A DNA stretch of 64,000 nt, from assembly GCA_036563245.1 (NCBI GenBank), contig DATCMU010000050.1, forward strand, positions 152,747 through 216,746. The letters are read 5' to 3'. Both the position numbers and the translations under genes were made by a program. Under the pieces are notes generated by a model, which saw only the letters and a list, made by a program, of their open reading frames with translations, ran no database searches and was not told where the DNA came from. The stretch comes from DATCMU01 sp036563245. GTDB taxonomy: Bacteria > Pseudomonadota > Alphaproteobacteria > Rhizobiales > Devosiaceae. Positions 30,610 to 39,200 of the stretch are shown here, in pieces. Numbering within the stretch: the stretch's first letter is position 1; the number at the start of each line of letters is the position of its first letter.

Positions 30610-31308
30610 TCAACCCTGACCGGCCTCGCTTGAGGAAAAGTCGAAGCCCCTGACGATCAGCCACACCGCCAGCACCATCTCGTTTATTGCGACCGGCAGG
30701 GACAGGACCATCTCCATCATGTCGGAACGCTGGCCTGCAAGCGTGAGCACCCCCGAAACGACCAGCAATCCTCCACCGACCAGGCCCCACCAGGCGATCC
30801 AGCCTGGCACCAGCCGCAACCGCAAAAAGGCGAGATTGAGCATGACCGCGCTGGCCCCGAACGCGAACATCACGGCAAGGGTGAACAGAGTACCCGCCAA
30901 CGTGCCCAGCGCATCCGCGACAGCCTGCAGCAAGGCCGGTTCGCCCACGGACGCATCCATATGGCGCATTCCAAGCACGACCAGCGCCGGCCAGATGGCC
31001 GTGGCCGCGAGCAGGAGCGCACCTTCAACGGTACGCGCGGCAAGGTATCCGGCGGCAAGCGTGTCGGTGCCCTGCCTCAACACCGGGTACATTGCCACGG
31101 CAATCGCCACCACCGACGTGGCCATGACGACGTTGAGCAGGGCAGCGATTGCCACTGTGCCCGCGCTCGCGGCGTAGCCGGCAAGGACGTCCCCGCCGGC
31201 CGTAACCGGCGCCATCACGCCACCACTGGCGATCCCCATAAGCGTCGCAACGATGAACAGGACACCGACGACCCGCGCCCTTGATGCCTGTCGCCCTGCG
31301 CCCTCCAT
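30610..31308 (-). CDS. DUF4386-like integral membrane protein
   Basis: This 232-residue protein begins MEGAGRQASRARVVGVLFIV and has about six hydrophobic helices. The first segment (VVGVLFIVATLMGIASGGVM) matches the N-terminal R-x-x-G-x-L-F-L-x-A-T-x-x-G pattern of DUF4386 proteins, whose function is unknown. A helix pair near 125-165 contains LLQAVADALGTLAGTLFTLA. I chose the ATG at 31308 because GAGGAGG lies upstream; the frame continues to 31383 without support. Its TGA is about 100 bases before pdxJ on the same strand, and the small membrane gene at 31326 ends 17 bases upstream, so these two may be in one transcript. Confidence 0.72.
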   Translation of the reverse strand: MEGAGRQASRARVVGVLFIVATLMGIASGGVMAPVTAGGDVLAGYAASAGTVAIAALLNVVMATSVVAIAVAMYPVLRQGTDTLAAGYLAARTVEGALLLAATAIWPALVVLGMRHMDASVGEPALLQAVADALGTLAGTLFTLAVMFAFGASAVMLNLAFLRLRLVPGWIAWWGLVGGGLLVVSGVLTLAGQRSDMMEMVLSLPVAINEMVLAVWLIVRGFDFSSSEAGQG

Positions 31309-31325
31309 TGCCGCCTCCTCGCATC

Positions 31326-31466
31326 CTAGTCCTGGCGTTCGGCCTTGCGCTTGAATTCCCTGTTCTGGATCGAAATCCACCACAGCAAGCCGCAGCAGGC
31401 GAGAAACACCCCGAGGCTTATGAAGAAGCTGGGAAAGAACAGGATCACGAAAAGCCGATCGTCCAT
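31326..31466 (-). CDS. 46-residue membrane protein behind an FNR-type box
   Basis: This very small protein reads MDDRLFVILFFPSFFISLGV and continues FLACCGLLWWISIQNREFKR before a charged end. It forms one or two membrane spans with two Cys and two Trp at the inner end. GGAG precedes the ATG by eight bases, and the codons are regular. The last two codons lie 17 bases before the DUF4386 gene. It is too short for most gene finders. I do not recognise the family; its size and amphipathic tail recall accessory subunits of respiratory enzymes, which is only an analogy. An FNR/FixK-like palindrome lies about 60 bases upstream. Confidence 0.68.
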   Translation of the reverse strand: MDDRLFVILFFPSFFISLGVFLACCGLLWWISIQNREFKRKAERQD

Positions 31467-31522
31467 GAGAGTTATCTCCAGGAAACCGCTGGAAACACTC
31501 TCATGGATTGGCGGATCGGCCC

Positions 31523-31536
31523 TTGACCCAGGTCAA
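31523..31536. promoter_or_regulatory. FNR/FixK-type binding box
   Basis: TTGACCCAGGTCAA fits the TTGAC-N4-GTCAA pattern of FNR/FixK/DNR-type regulators, inside a longer perfect palindrome (31519-31540). Its centre is about 63 bases upstream of the small membrane gene's ATG, which would suit an activator site near -41.5 with a 20-odd-base leader. It also lies 34 bases after the ilvN stop. No T-run follows, so it is not a typical terminator. Confidence 0.58.
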
Positions 31537-31569
31537 GGGCCCGCAGCGGGGCGGAAACCGACCGGTCTT

Positions 31570-32124
31570 CTACATCCCCTCGGCGCCGCGCGAGATCGCG
31601 GCGACGCCCGTGCGCACCACCTCGACAAGCCCCAGCGGGGCCATCAGGGCGATGAACTGCTCGATCTTGGCGGGCTTGCCGGTCACCTCGAACACGAAGC
31701 TCTCCGTGGAGGCATCCACGACCTGGGCGCGGAAGGCATCGGCCAGGCGCAGGGTTTCGATCCGGGCGTCGCCTTTCCCCGATACCTTGACCAGCGCGAG
31801 TTCGCGCTCGAGCGACTTGCCCTCCTCGGTCAGGTCGTGCACGCGGTGCACCGGAACCAGCCGCTCCAGTTGCAGCTTGATCTGCTGCAGGACCTTGGGC
31901 GAGGCGATGGTGACGATGGTAATGCGCGAGCGGTGCCGGTCATGCTCGGTTTCCGACACTGTCAGGCTGTCGATGTTGTAGCCGCGCGCCGAGAATAGCC
32001 CCGCGATGCGCGCGAGTATGCCCGGCTCGTTTTCCACGAGCACGGTCAGGGTGTGCCGCTCCGGCGCGCCGGATTCGGGCGGAGCGAAATAGACCGATCC
32101 ACTCGGTTGCAGGTTTGCCTTCAT
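31570..32124 (-). CDS. ilvN: Acetolactate synthase small (regulatory) subunit
   Basis: This 184-residue regulatory subunit of acetohydroxyacid synthase binds the large subunit and confers valine feedback control. The ACT domain spans about 22-95, with HTLTVLVENEPGILARIAGL and FSARGYNIDSLTVSETE as the signature. The C-terminal ALS_ss_C domain contains ASTESFVFEVTGKPAKIEQF. The 22 residues before the ACT domain are a variable lead. It starts at an ATG 19 bases after the large-subunit stop, so the two genes form one operon driven from the attenuated promoter at about 34190. It is also often called ilvH. Confidence 0.96.
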   Translation of the reverse strand: MKANLQPSGSVYFAPPESGAPERHTLTVLVENEPGILARIAGLFSARGYNIDSLTVSETEHDRHRSRITIVTIASPKVLQQIKLQLERLVPVHRVHDLTEEGKSLERELALVKVSGKGDARIETLRLADAFRAQVVDASTESFVFEVTGKPAKIEQFIALMAPLGLVEVVRTGVAAISRGAEGM

Positions 32125-32143
32125 TTCTCTTACTCCCCACGCC

Positions 32144-33904
32144 CTAGACGAGCATCTTGCCCTGTTCGTCGATGATATTCCCGATGTCCGCCGTGTCGGG
32201 CAGGATCATCTCGTTATGCGCCTTGCCCGAGGGAATCATCGGGAAGCAGTTCTCTTCCCTTGAAACGCGGCAATCGAACAGCACCGGTCCGTCATAATCC
32301 AGCATCTCCTGGATGGCGCCGTCGAGTGCGGCCGGATCCGAGCAGCGGATGCCCTTGCCGCCGAAGGCTTCCGCCAGCTTGACGAAATCGGGCAGGCTTT
32401 CGGAATAGGAATGCGCGTAGCGCCCGCCGTGCAGGAGTTCCTGCCACTGGCGCACCATGCCCATGTATTCGTTGTTCAGGATGAAGACCTTGATCGGCAG
32501 GTTGTACTGCACCGCCGTCGACATTTCCTGCATGGTCATCTGCACGCTGGCCTCGCCGGCAATGTCGATGACCAGGGCATCGGGATGCGCAACCTGCACG
32601 CCGACGGCCGCCGGCAGCCCGTATCCCATCGTGCCCAGTCCGCCCGAGGTCATCCAGCGATTGGGCTTGTCGAAGTGGAAATGCTGGGCCGCCCACATCT
32701 GGTGCTGGCCGACCTCGGTGGTGATGTAGACGTCGCGGTCCCTGACCGCCTGATAGAGCCGCTGGATGGCGAATTGCGGTTTGATCACGGTGTCGGAATT
32801 GGTGAACGCCAGCGAGTTCACCGCCCGCCACTTGTCGATCTGCGCGAGCCAGGGACGGATCGCCTCGGTACGCGGCTCGTTGGTGCGGGTGCGCCAGATG
32901 CGGATCATCTCCTCCATCACCAGTCCGCTGTCGCCCACGATGGGCAGATCGACCATGATGTTCTTGTTGATCGACGCCAGGTCGATATCGACGTGGATCT
33001 TGCGGCTGCCCGGAGAGAACGCGTCGATCCGGCCGGTGATCCGGTCATCGAACCGCGCCCCGATGCAGATCATCAGGTCGCAATCGTGCATGGCCATGTT
33101 GGCTTCATAGGTGCCGTGCATGCCCAGCATCCCCAGCCATTGCCCGCTCGATGCGGGAAAGGCGCCGAGCCCCATCAGCGTGGAAGTGACCGGAAAGCCG
33201 GTCAATTCCGCCAGTTCGCGCAGGTTCTCGGATGCCTCGGGACCGGAATTGATGACGCCGCCGCCAGTGTAAAAAACCGGACGCTCCGCCTTGAGCATCA
33301 TGTCCACCGCGGCGCGGATCGCTTCGATGTCACCCTCGCGCGCGGGATTGTACGAAGTGTGCTGCCCGCCGAACGAGGGCTTGGCATAGGTGCCGAGCGC
33401 GAACTGCACATCCTTGGGAATATCGATGACAACGGGCCCTGGCCGCCCGGTGGTGGCGATCATGAAGGCCTCGTGCAGGACACGCGGCAGATCCTCGACC
33501 CGCTTGACCAGGTAGTTGTGCTTGGTGCAGCTGCGGGTGATGCCCACGGTGTCGCATTCCTGGAAGGCGTCGGATCCGATCAGCGTCGTGGCAACCTGAC
33601 CGGTGATGCACACCATCGGGATCGAATCCATCAGCGCGTCGGTCAGGCCGGTCACCGCGTTGGTGGCGCCCGGCCCCGAGGTGACCAGCACCACGCCCGG
33701 CTTGCCCGTGGAGCGCGCATAGCCCTCGGCCATGTGGGTTGCGCCCTGCTCGTGGCGCACAAGGATGTGCTGGATCTTGTCCTGCTGGAAGATGGCGTCA
33801 TACATCGGCAGCACGGCGCCGCCGGGATACCCGAAGATGTGTTCCACACCCTGGTCCTGCAGCGCCTGTATCACCATTTCAGCGCCGGTCATCTGTTCGG
33901 CCAT
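32144..33904 (-). CDS. ilvI: Acetolactate synthase large (catalytic) subunit
   Basis: This 586-residue thiamine-diphosphate enzyme makes acetolactate and acetohydroxybutyrate, the first shared step of valine, leucine and isoleucine synthesis. It shows the active-site glutamate segment in VRHEQGATHMAEGYARSTGK at about 48-67, GPGATNAVTGL near 78, the FAD-domain LGMLGMHGTYEANMA near 260, and the ThDP-magnesium motif within DIAGEASVQMTMQEMSTA near 443, followed by NNEYMGMVRQWQ. It starts at the ATG at 33904. The 250-base leader upstream contains an attenuator. ilvN follows directly. It is often also called ilvB. Confidence 0.97.
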   Translation of the reverse strand: MAEQMTGAEMVIQALQDQGVEHIFGYPGGAVLPMYDAIFQQDKIQHILVRHEQGATHMAEGYARSTGKPGVVLVTSGPGATNAVTGLTDALMDSIPMVCITGQVATTLIGSDAFQECDTVGITRSCTKHNYLVKRVEDLPRVLHEAFMIATTGRPGPVVIDIPKDVQFALGTYAKPSFGGQHTSYNPAREGDIEAIRAAVDMMLKAERPVFYTGGGVINSGPEASENLRELAELTGFPVTSTLMGLGAFPASSGQWLGMLGMHGTYEANMAMHDCDLMICIGARFDDRITGRIDAFSPGSRKIHVDIDLASINKNIMVDLPIVGDSGLVMEEMIRIWRTRTNEPRTEAIRPWLAQIDKWRAVNSLAFTNSDTVIKPQFAIQRLYQAVRDRDVYITTEVGQHQMWAAQHFHFDKPNRWMTSGGLGTMGYGLPAAVGVQVAHPDALVIDIAGEASVQMTMQEMSTAVQYNLPIKVFILNNEYMGMVRQWQELLHGGRYAHSYSESLPDFVKLAEAFGGKGIRCSDPAALDGAIQEMLDYDGPVLFDCRVSREENCFPMIPSGKAHNEMILPDTADIGNIIDEQGKMLV

Positions 33905-34026
33905 CGGCCCGTCTCCTCGTCCTCTGCTCCTGCCTGCCCTGCGCCCTGGCGGACGGCATTGGCAAACAGGCCACGCTCTGCTTCATACCCGTCCCCGGTT
34001 TCGGCGCATTGCCGGAATCGCGGACA

Positions 34027-34053
34027 ATAAAAAAGGCCCCTGAGTGGAGCCTT
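34027..34053 (-). terminator. Attenuator terminator in the ilvI leader
   Basis: On the minus strand AAGGCTCC pairs with GGGGCCTT (one G-T pair) around ACTCA, followed directly by TTTTTT continuing from the stem, then ATT. It lies between the leader peptide and ilvI, about 120 bases before the ATG. GCGCACC inside the leader peptide can pair with GGTGCGC just before the terminator, a candidate competing stem. Confidence 0.82.
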
Positions 34054-34081
34054 GTGCGCGCACCATCGATCGCCGGCCTGA

Positions 34082-34132
34082 CTAGCCTGCGTCGCGGGTG
34101 CGCCGTCCTACTACAAGAATCGATGTCCGCAC
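34082..34132 (-). CDS. Branched-chain amino acid attenuator leader peptide
   Basis: A 16-codon frame, GTG to TAG, encodes MRTSILVVGRRTRDAG with consecutive codons ATT CTT GTA GTA for Ile-Leu-Val-Val, the three end products of the operon it precedes. AGGAG stands about nine bases upstream of the GTG. It starts about 25 bases after the predicted transcript start and ends 28 bases before the terminator stem. Ribosome stalling at these codons when charged tRNA is scarce would let an alternative stem form and let transcription continue into ilvI. The control is inferred from layout, but leader peptides of this kind regulate ilv operons in other alphaproteobacteria. Confidence 0.78.
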   Translation of the reverse strand: MRTSILVVGRRTRDAG

Positions 34133-34163
34133 GGGGGACTTCTCCTGAAAAACTTCGGCGCTA

Positions 34164-34192
34164 GGCATAGGAGCAAGCCCGCGGGGTGTCAA
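34164..34192 (-). promoter_or_regulatory. Promoter of the ilvI-ilvN operon
   Basis: On the minus strand a perfect -35 box TTGACA (34192-34187) is 17 bases from TATGCC (34169-34164). The predicted start is near 34157, giving a short lead to the leader peptide. Confidence 0.78.
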
Positions 34193-34356
34193 GTACCGTC
34201 GCCGAATCGCGGTCGGCGCCCGGTCGCGCGCATTGACCGAACGCGCCTCGTACAGTTATCGCCACAAAATCGTGCCTGATCAGACTATGGTTATCTTTGT
34301 GCCCTAGGCTGCTGTTCAACACTTGGTCGCAGAACGAGAAATCCGGAGACTTGCCT

Positions 34357-36264
34357 GTGTCGACACCCAACCGCCGGACAAAGGTGAACGCCCCATGGGC
34401 GGTCCCGCTGCTGGCGGCCGGACTGCTGGCGGTGGCGGCGCCAATTCCGGCTCAGGCATTCGATCTGTTCGGCCTCAAGCTGTTCGAGCCCGATGCGAAG
34501 GATCTCGGCATCGTCGACCCGCTCGACTACTCCGTTTCGATCAAGGTCGATCCCGACAACCCAACCGTGCTTGATGCGATGAACGCCGCCTCGGGCCTCG
34601 TCGCCGACGCCGGGCGTCCGGCCAGCGGTTCGCTGGGGCTGATCGCCAAGGCGCGCGACGACCGGCAACGCCTCGTGGCCGCGCTCTATGAGCTTGCCCG
34701 CTACGACGGCACCGTCTCGATACTCATTGATGGACGCGATCTCGACACCCTGCCCCCGGATACCGCGTTTTCCGGCTCGGGACCGGTGCCGGTGGCGATC
34801 GCGGTGCATCCGGGCAAGGTGTTCCACATCGGCAAGGTGACCCTTCTTGGCCAGTCCGGCGGCCTCGATGCAGGCGGGTATGGACTGGTCGCCGGTGGCG
34901 ACGCCGCCTCCACGACCATATTGAATGCCGAATCGTCGCTCGTGCGGGCGCTGCGCGAGGCAGGGCATCCTTATGCCCGCATCTCCGACCGCTCCATTGT
35001 CGCCGATCACGCCCGCGCGGCCGTGGACGTCACCCTGACATTCGCGGCTGGACCGGTGGCCAATTTCGGCCAGGCCAACGTCGAAGGCGCGCAAACCGTC
35101 GATCCCGGCTTCATAGCCCGCATGGCGAATATCCCCACCGGCAAGCGCTTCACGCCCGTCGCGCTCAGCGAGGCGCGCAGCAACCTTCTCGATCTGGGCC
35201 TGTTCTCGTCGGTATCGATCAAGCCAGCCGGCAGTCTAGCGGCGGATGGCACCGTACCGGTGGTGATCAAGGTAGCGGAGCGCAAACAGCACGTACTCGG
35301 AATCGGCGCGACGATTTCCAACACCGAGGGGCTCGGCATCGAGGGCTATTGGGGGCATCGCAACCTGTTCGGGCAGGGTGAAAGCCTCAGGTTCGACGGA
35401 GGGATCACCGGCATCGGCAACGGCTCCGACCTGGGGCGGCTGAACTACACGGCCGCGCTGGTCTACGGCAAGCCGGGCATATTCGGACCGGGATCGAAGC
35501 TGACCGCGGGCCTTTCGGCAACGTTCGAGCACCCCGACGCCTATGACCGCTTCTCGGTCGGCGCGAATGTCGGGCTCAGCCGCGCCATCGACAAGCAGCA
35601 GACGGTTTCCGGCGAACTGCACCTCGACTGGTCCGAGATCACGGACGCGTTCGGTACATCGCGCCACCTGCTCGCTTCGGTGCCGCTCCAATATGTCTAC
35701 GACTCCCGAGACAGCACCCTCGACCCCACGACGGGCTATCGCCTGGTCGCCTTCGCCCAGCCCGCCTACGACCTGAAGACCGGTATTGCCTTCCTCAAGT
35801 TCTCCGGCGAAGCCTCCGCCTATCATTCCCTCGACGCCAACGCAGACTATGTGCTGGCCGGACGCTTCAAGGCCGGCAGCATCGCGGGCGCCGCGCTCGC
35901 CGATATCCCCGCCGACCAGCGCTACTATGCTGGTGGCGGCGGCTCGGTGCGCGGCTATGCCTACCAGGGCATCGGGCCGCGCGACGGCTCCAACACGCCC
36001 ACGGGCGGTCGCTCGCTGATCGAAGCCTCGGCGGAACTGCGGGTGCGGGTGACCGATACGATCGGGGTGGTGCCCTTCATCGACGCGGGCAGCGTGTCGG
36101 CATCGCAAACCCCCGATTTCGGCGCCTTGCGCTTCGGCGCGGGCGTTGGCCTGCGCTACCTGACCGATTTCGGCCCGCTTCGGGTGGACGTTGCGGTGCC
36201 CTTGAACCGCCGCCCGGGCGACCCGGCCTATGGTATTTATGCCGGAATCGGCCAGTCATTCTGA
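34357..36264 (+). CDS. tamA: TamA, Omp85-family outer membrane assembly protein
   Basis: This 635-residue outer-membrane protein of the translocation and assembly module helps insert or move proteins (and possibly lipids) in the outer membrane with TamB. It has a signal peptide (VPLLAAGLLAVAAPIPAQA), POTRA-like repeats at about 100-330, and a 16-strand barrel of about 300 residues. The barrel contains the Omp85 motif RYYAGGGGSVRGYAYQGIGP near 545 and ends PAYGIYAGIGQSF with the C-terminal aromatic residue. I chose the GTG at 34357, with GGAG about nine bases upstream, because the signal peptide follows. tamB starts 16 bases after the stop, so the two form an operon. The promoter lies in the gap shared with the divergent ilv operon. 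Confidence 0.9.
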   Translation: MSTPNRRTKVNAPWAVPLLAAGLLAVAAPIPAQAFDLFGLKLFEPDAKDLGIVDPLDYSVSIKVDPDNPTVLDAMNAASGLVADAGRPASGSLGLIAKARDDRQRLVAALYELARYDGTVSILIDGRDLDTLPPDTAFSGSGPVPVAIAVHPGKVFHIGKVTLLGQSGGLDAGGYGLVAGGDAASTTILNAESSLVRALREAGHPYARISDRSIVADHARAAVDVTLTFAAGPVANFGQANVEGAQTVDPGFIARMANIPTGKRFTPVALSEARSNLLDLGLFSSVSIKPAGSLAADGTVPVVIKVAERKQHVLGIGATISNTEGLGIEGYWGHRNLFGQGESLRFDGGITGIGNGSDLGRLNYTAALVYGKPGIFGPGSKLTAGLSATFEHPDAYDRFSVGANVGLSRAIDKQQTVSGELHLDWSEITDAFGTSRHLLASVPLQYVYDSRDSTLDPTTGYRLVAFAQPAYDLKTGIAFLKFSGEASAYHSLDANADYVLAGRFKAGSIAGAALADIPADQRYYAGGGGSVRGYAYQGIGPRDGSNTPTGGRSLIEASAELRVRVTDTIGVVPFIDAGSVSASQTPDFGALRFGAGVGLRYLTDFGPLRVDVAVPLNRRPGDPAYGIYAGIGQSF

Positions 36265-36280
36265 TCGGACCCAACTGACG

Positions 36281-39200
36281 ATGAACAAGCCCCTGCGCAT
36301 CCTGGGCATTTTTCTGGCCATCCTGCTCGTGCTGGTGGCCGGCCTCGCGGCTGCCTTCACGCTGACAGCGCCGGGCAAGGCGCGCCTTGCGCAATTCGTC
36401 TCGTCGACGCTTTCCAGCCCGGACAGCAAGGTAACCATCAAGGGCATCGACGGCATCTGGGGCGGGCATCTGAGCGTGTCCGACCTTGTCGTTTCCGATC
36501 GTTCCGGTCCGTGGCTGGGGCTGCGAGGCGTGGCCATCGACTGGTCGCCCTTCGCACTGTTTTCCGGACGTTTCGAGGCCAGCCTTGTGCATGCCGACCG
36601 CATCGAGATCGCGCGCGCGCCGCAGCAGGGCGATGCCGCCGCGGGCGGTTCCCCCGCCCTGCCGCTTGCCATCGATATCGCTCGCCTCGACCTGCCCGTG
36701 GTGGCGCTGGGGGAACAGATCGCCGGCGGACCAGCAACCCTGTCGGCTACCGGATCGGTAGCAGCCGGCGGAAGCCCGCTGCGCATCGGCACCGACATCA
36801 ACGTCACCCGGGCCGATGGCAGGCCGGGGCAACTTCTGGCGAAAATCACCTTCCAGCCGGGCACCGAACAACTCGACCTCAGCGTCGACATGAACGAGCC
36901 GGCCGGCGGCCTGCTCGCGCACCTCCTGCAGCTTCCCGGCCTGCCTGCGGTCGCCATCAAGGCCAAAGGCGGCGGGCCGCTTGGCGACTGGGCGGGCAAT
37001 GGTTCGCTGTCGCTGGACAGCAAGGTGGTCACGACGCTGGCCGCCACCCGAAAATCGGGGCCCGACGGCGACCGCATCACGGCGACGGGCGATGGCGACT
37101 TCGCCCATTTCCTGCCCGAAGGCCTGCGCGATCTGGCCAGGGGCTCGACCCGGTTCGACTTCGCCGCAACGCTTCTGCCAGAGGGTGGGCTGAACCTCGA
37201 CCGGTTCGATCTGCAGTCCCAAAGCATTGATGCGTCGGGAAAGGGCACGTGGAATCCGCAGGGCCGCAGTGAGTTGACGACCGATGTGAACGCGCGCGGC
37301 GACGCCCTGCCCCTCGCCCTCGGCGACGCAACACTTGCGCTCAGGTCCGCCTCCATCCGGATTTCCGGCGACGGGGACAAGCCGGCGCTTTCCGCCAGGG
37401 CATCGCTCGGAAACCTTGCGATCCGCGGCCTGGCGCTAACCGGCATCGATGCGACCCTGAATTCCGCCGGCTTCGACCTGCGCAACCTGACAGGCCCCCT
37501 TTCGCTGACCGCGACTGCCACCTCTGGCGCAAGCGACAATGCCGACATTGCCCCGCTCCTTGCCGGTCCGGTTCGCGCAAGCGCAGACCTGACGGTTTCC
37601 CCCGAAAGGATCGAAGTGGCAAATCTCACCCTCAATGGTGGCGCTGGCACTGCGAAGGCAAGCGGCGAATTGGCCCGCGACCTGTCGACCTTCTCCTTGA
37701 AGGCGGACGCGGACCTCAATTCGACGGCCTTGCCGGCGGCGCTGCGCGCCCCGCTCGCGGCCAGAACCGGAATATCGGCAACGATCGCGCGCAATGCCTC
37801 GGGCCGGCTCGAATTCACCGATCTTGCCATTTCTTCGGGCGCACTTCAGATCGCCGGTCAAGGTTCTGTCGAGAAGGACGCGATCGACGCCAGGCTGAAC
37901 GGAAATATCGGCGATCTGGCCCAGATGGAACCGGCGGCGACCGGCGCCGCGCAGTTCTCTGCTACGCTCACCGGTGACCTGGGCGCGCCCCGGTTCACGT
38001 TCGAACTTGGCTCCAGGTCGATCCGCGCCGCAGGGCAGGAAATCACCGACCTGCTGCTCAAGGGCAAAGGCACTGCAGACCCCGCCGCGCCGTCGGCAGA
38101 TGTCGATCTCAGCGGCCGGGTCGGCGAACAGGCGCTGTCGGGCTCAGCCCGGCTGATGACTGCCGATGGCCAGCGCCGGGTGGACAATTTTCGGCTGACA
38201 CTGGCCGACAACGCGGTAACCGGCAACCTGCTGCTCGACGACGCGTTCGTGCCGGCTGGCAAGGTCACGGTTCACCTGCCCGACATTGCCCCGCTGGCCG
38301 CACTGGCCTTGCAGCAGGCCAGCGGCAATCTCGACGGAACGCTCGATTTCACCCGCGAGGCCGGGGGACCCGCCGTCAGTGTTTCCCTGCAGGGCTCGCT
38401 GGCGCAGGGCGATATCCAGGTCGGCGGCGTAAGGGTCGAGGGCAGCGCGCGCAACTACCTGTCGGCCCCCGTGATTTCGGGAACGGTCAGCGCTGCAGAC
38501 CTGACCAGCGGCACGACGCGCATCGACAACCTGACGGCCAAACTGACCGCCCAGGGCGACGCAACCGGCTTCGACGTCGCCGCTAGATACCAGGGCATGC
38601 CGCTGCACGCCGCCGGCGCCGCCCGCTTCGACCAAAGCGGCATCGGCCTGGCGCTCCAGGACGCTAACGCGACCTTCAAGGACCTCAAGGCCACCCTCGC
38701 CGCCCCGACCGAGATCCGGATCAAGGACAATACCGTCCAACTCGACGGGGCGACGCTCGATCTCGGCGGCGGAAGCGCGACCGTCACGGGAACCGCCGGC
38801 CAGTCGCTCGACCTTTCCGCCACGCTGGCCGGCATCGATGCCCGGGCACTTGGCGCTGTCGCGCCCGATCTTGGCGCCCAGGGTACGATTTCCGGGCGGA
38901 TCGCAGTAACCGGCACCGCCGCCGCCCCCGAGGCCACCTACGATCTCGCCTGGAAGAACGCCGCGGTCAGCCAGAGCCGCGACGCGGGCCTGTCCGCGCT
39001 CGATATTGCGGCAAGCGGCAGATATTCCGGCGGCAGCGTGGACGTTACATCCAAGGGCAGCGGCGCGGACGGGCTCGGTTTCACAGCCAGCGGGCGGGTC
39101 GGGGTGAGTGCGCCACAGGCCCTTTCCATCAAGGTCGATGGCACGGCCCCATTCTCGTTGCTCGCCGCAAGGCTGGCGGCGCAGGGCATGGCGCTGAACG

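Noticed and set aside
31519..31540. The palindrome as the ilvN terminator
   Set aside because: The loop would be only two bases and no T-run follows on the minus strand. The TTGAC-N4-GTCAA pattern fits an FNR-type site better.
34061..34081. A 15-base match to the ilvC 3' region (CCATCGATCGCCGGC)
   Set aside because: The match is short and GC-rich, and is expected by chance in a window of this size and composition.
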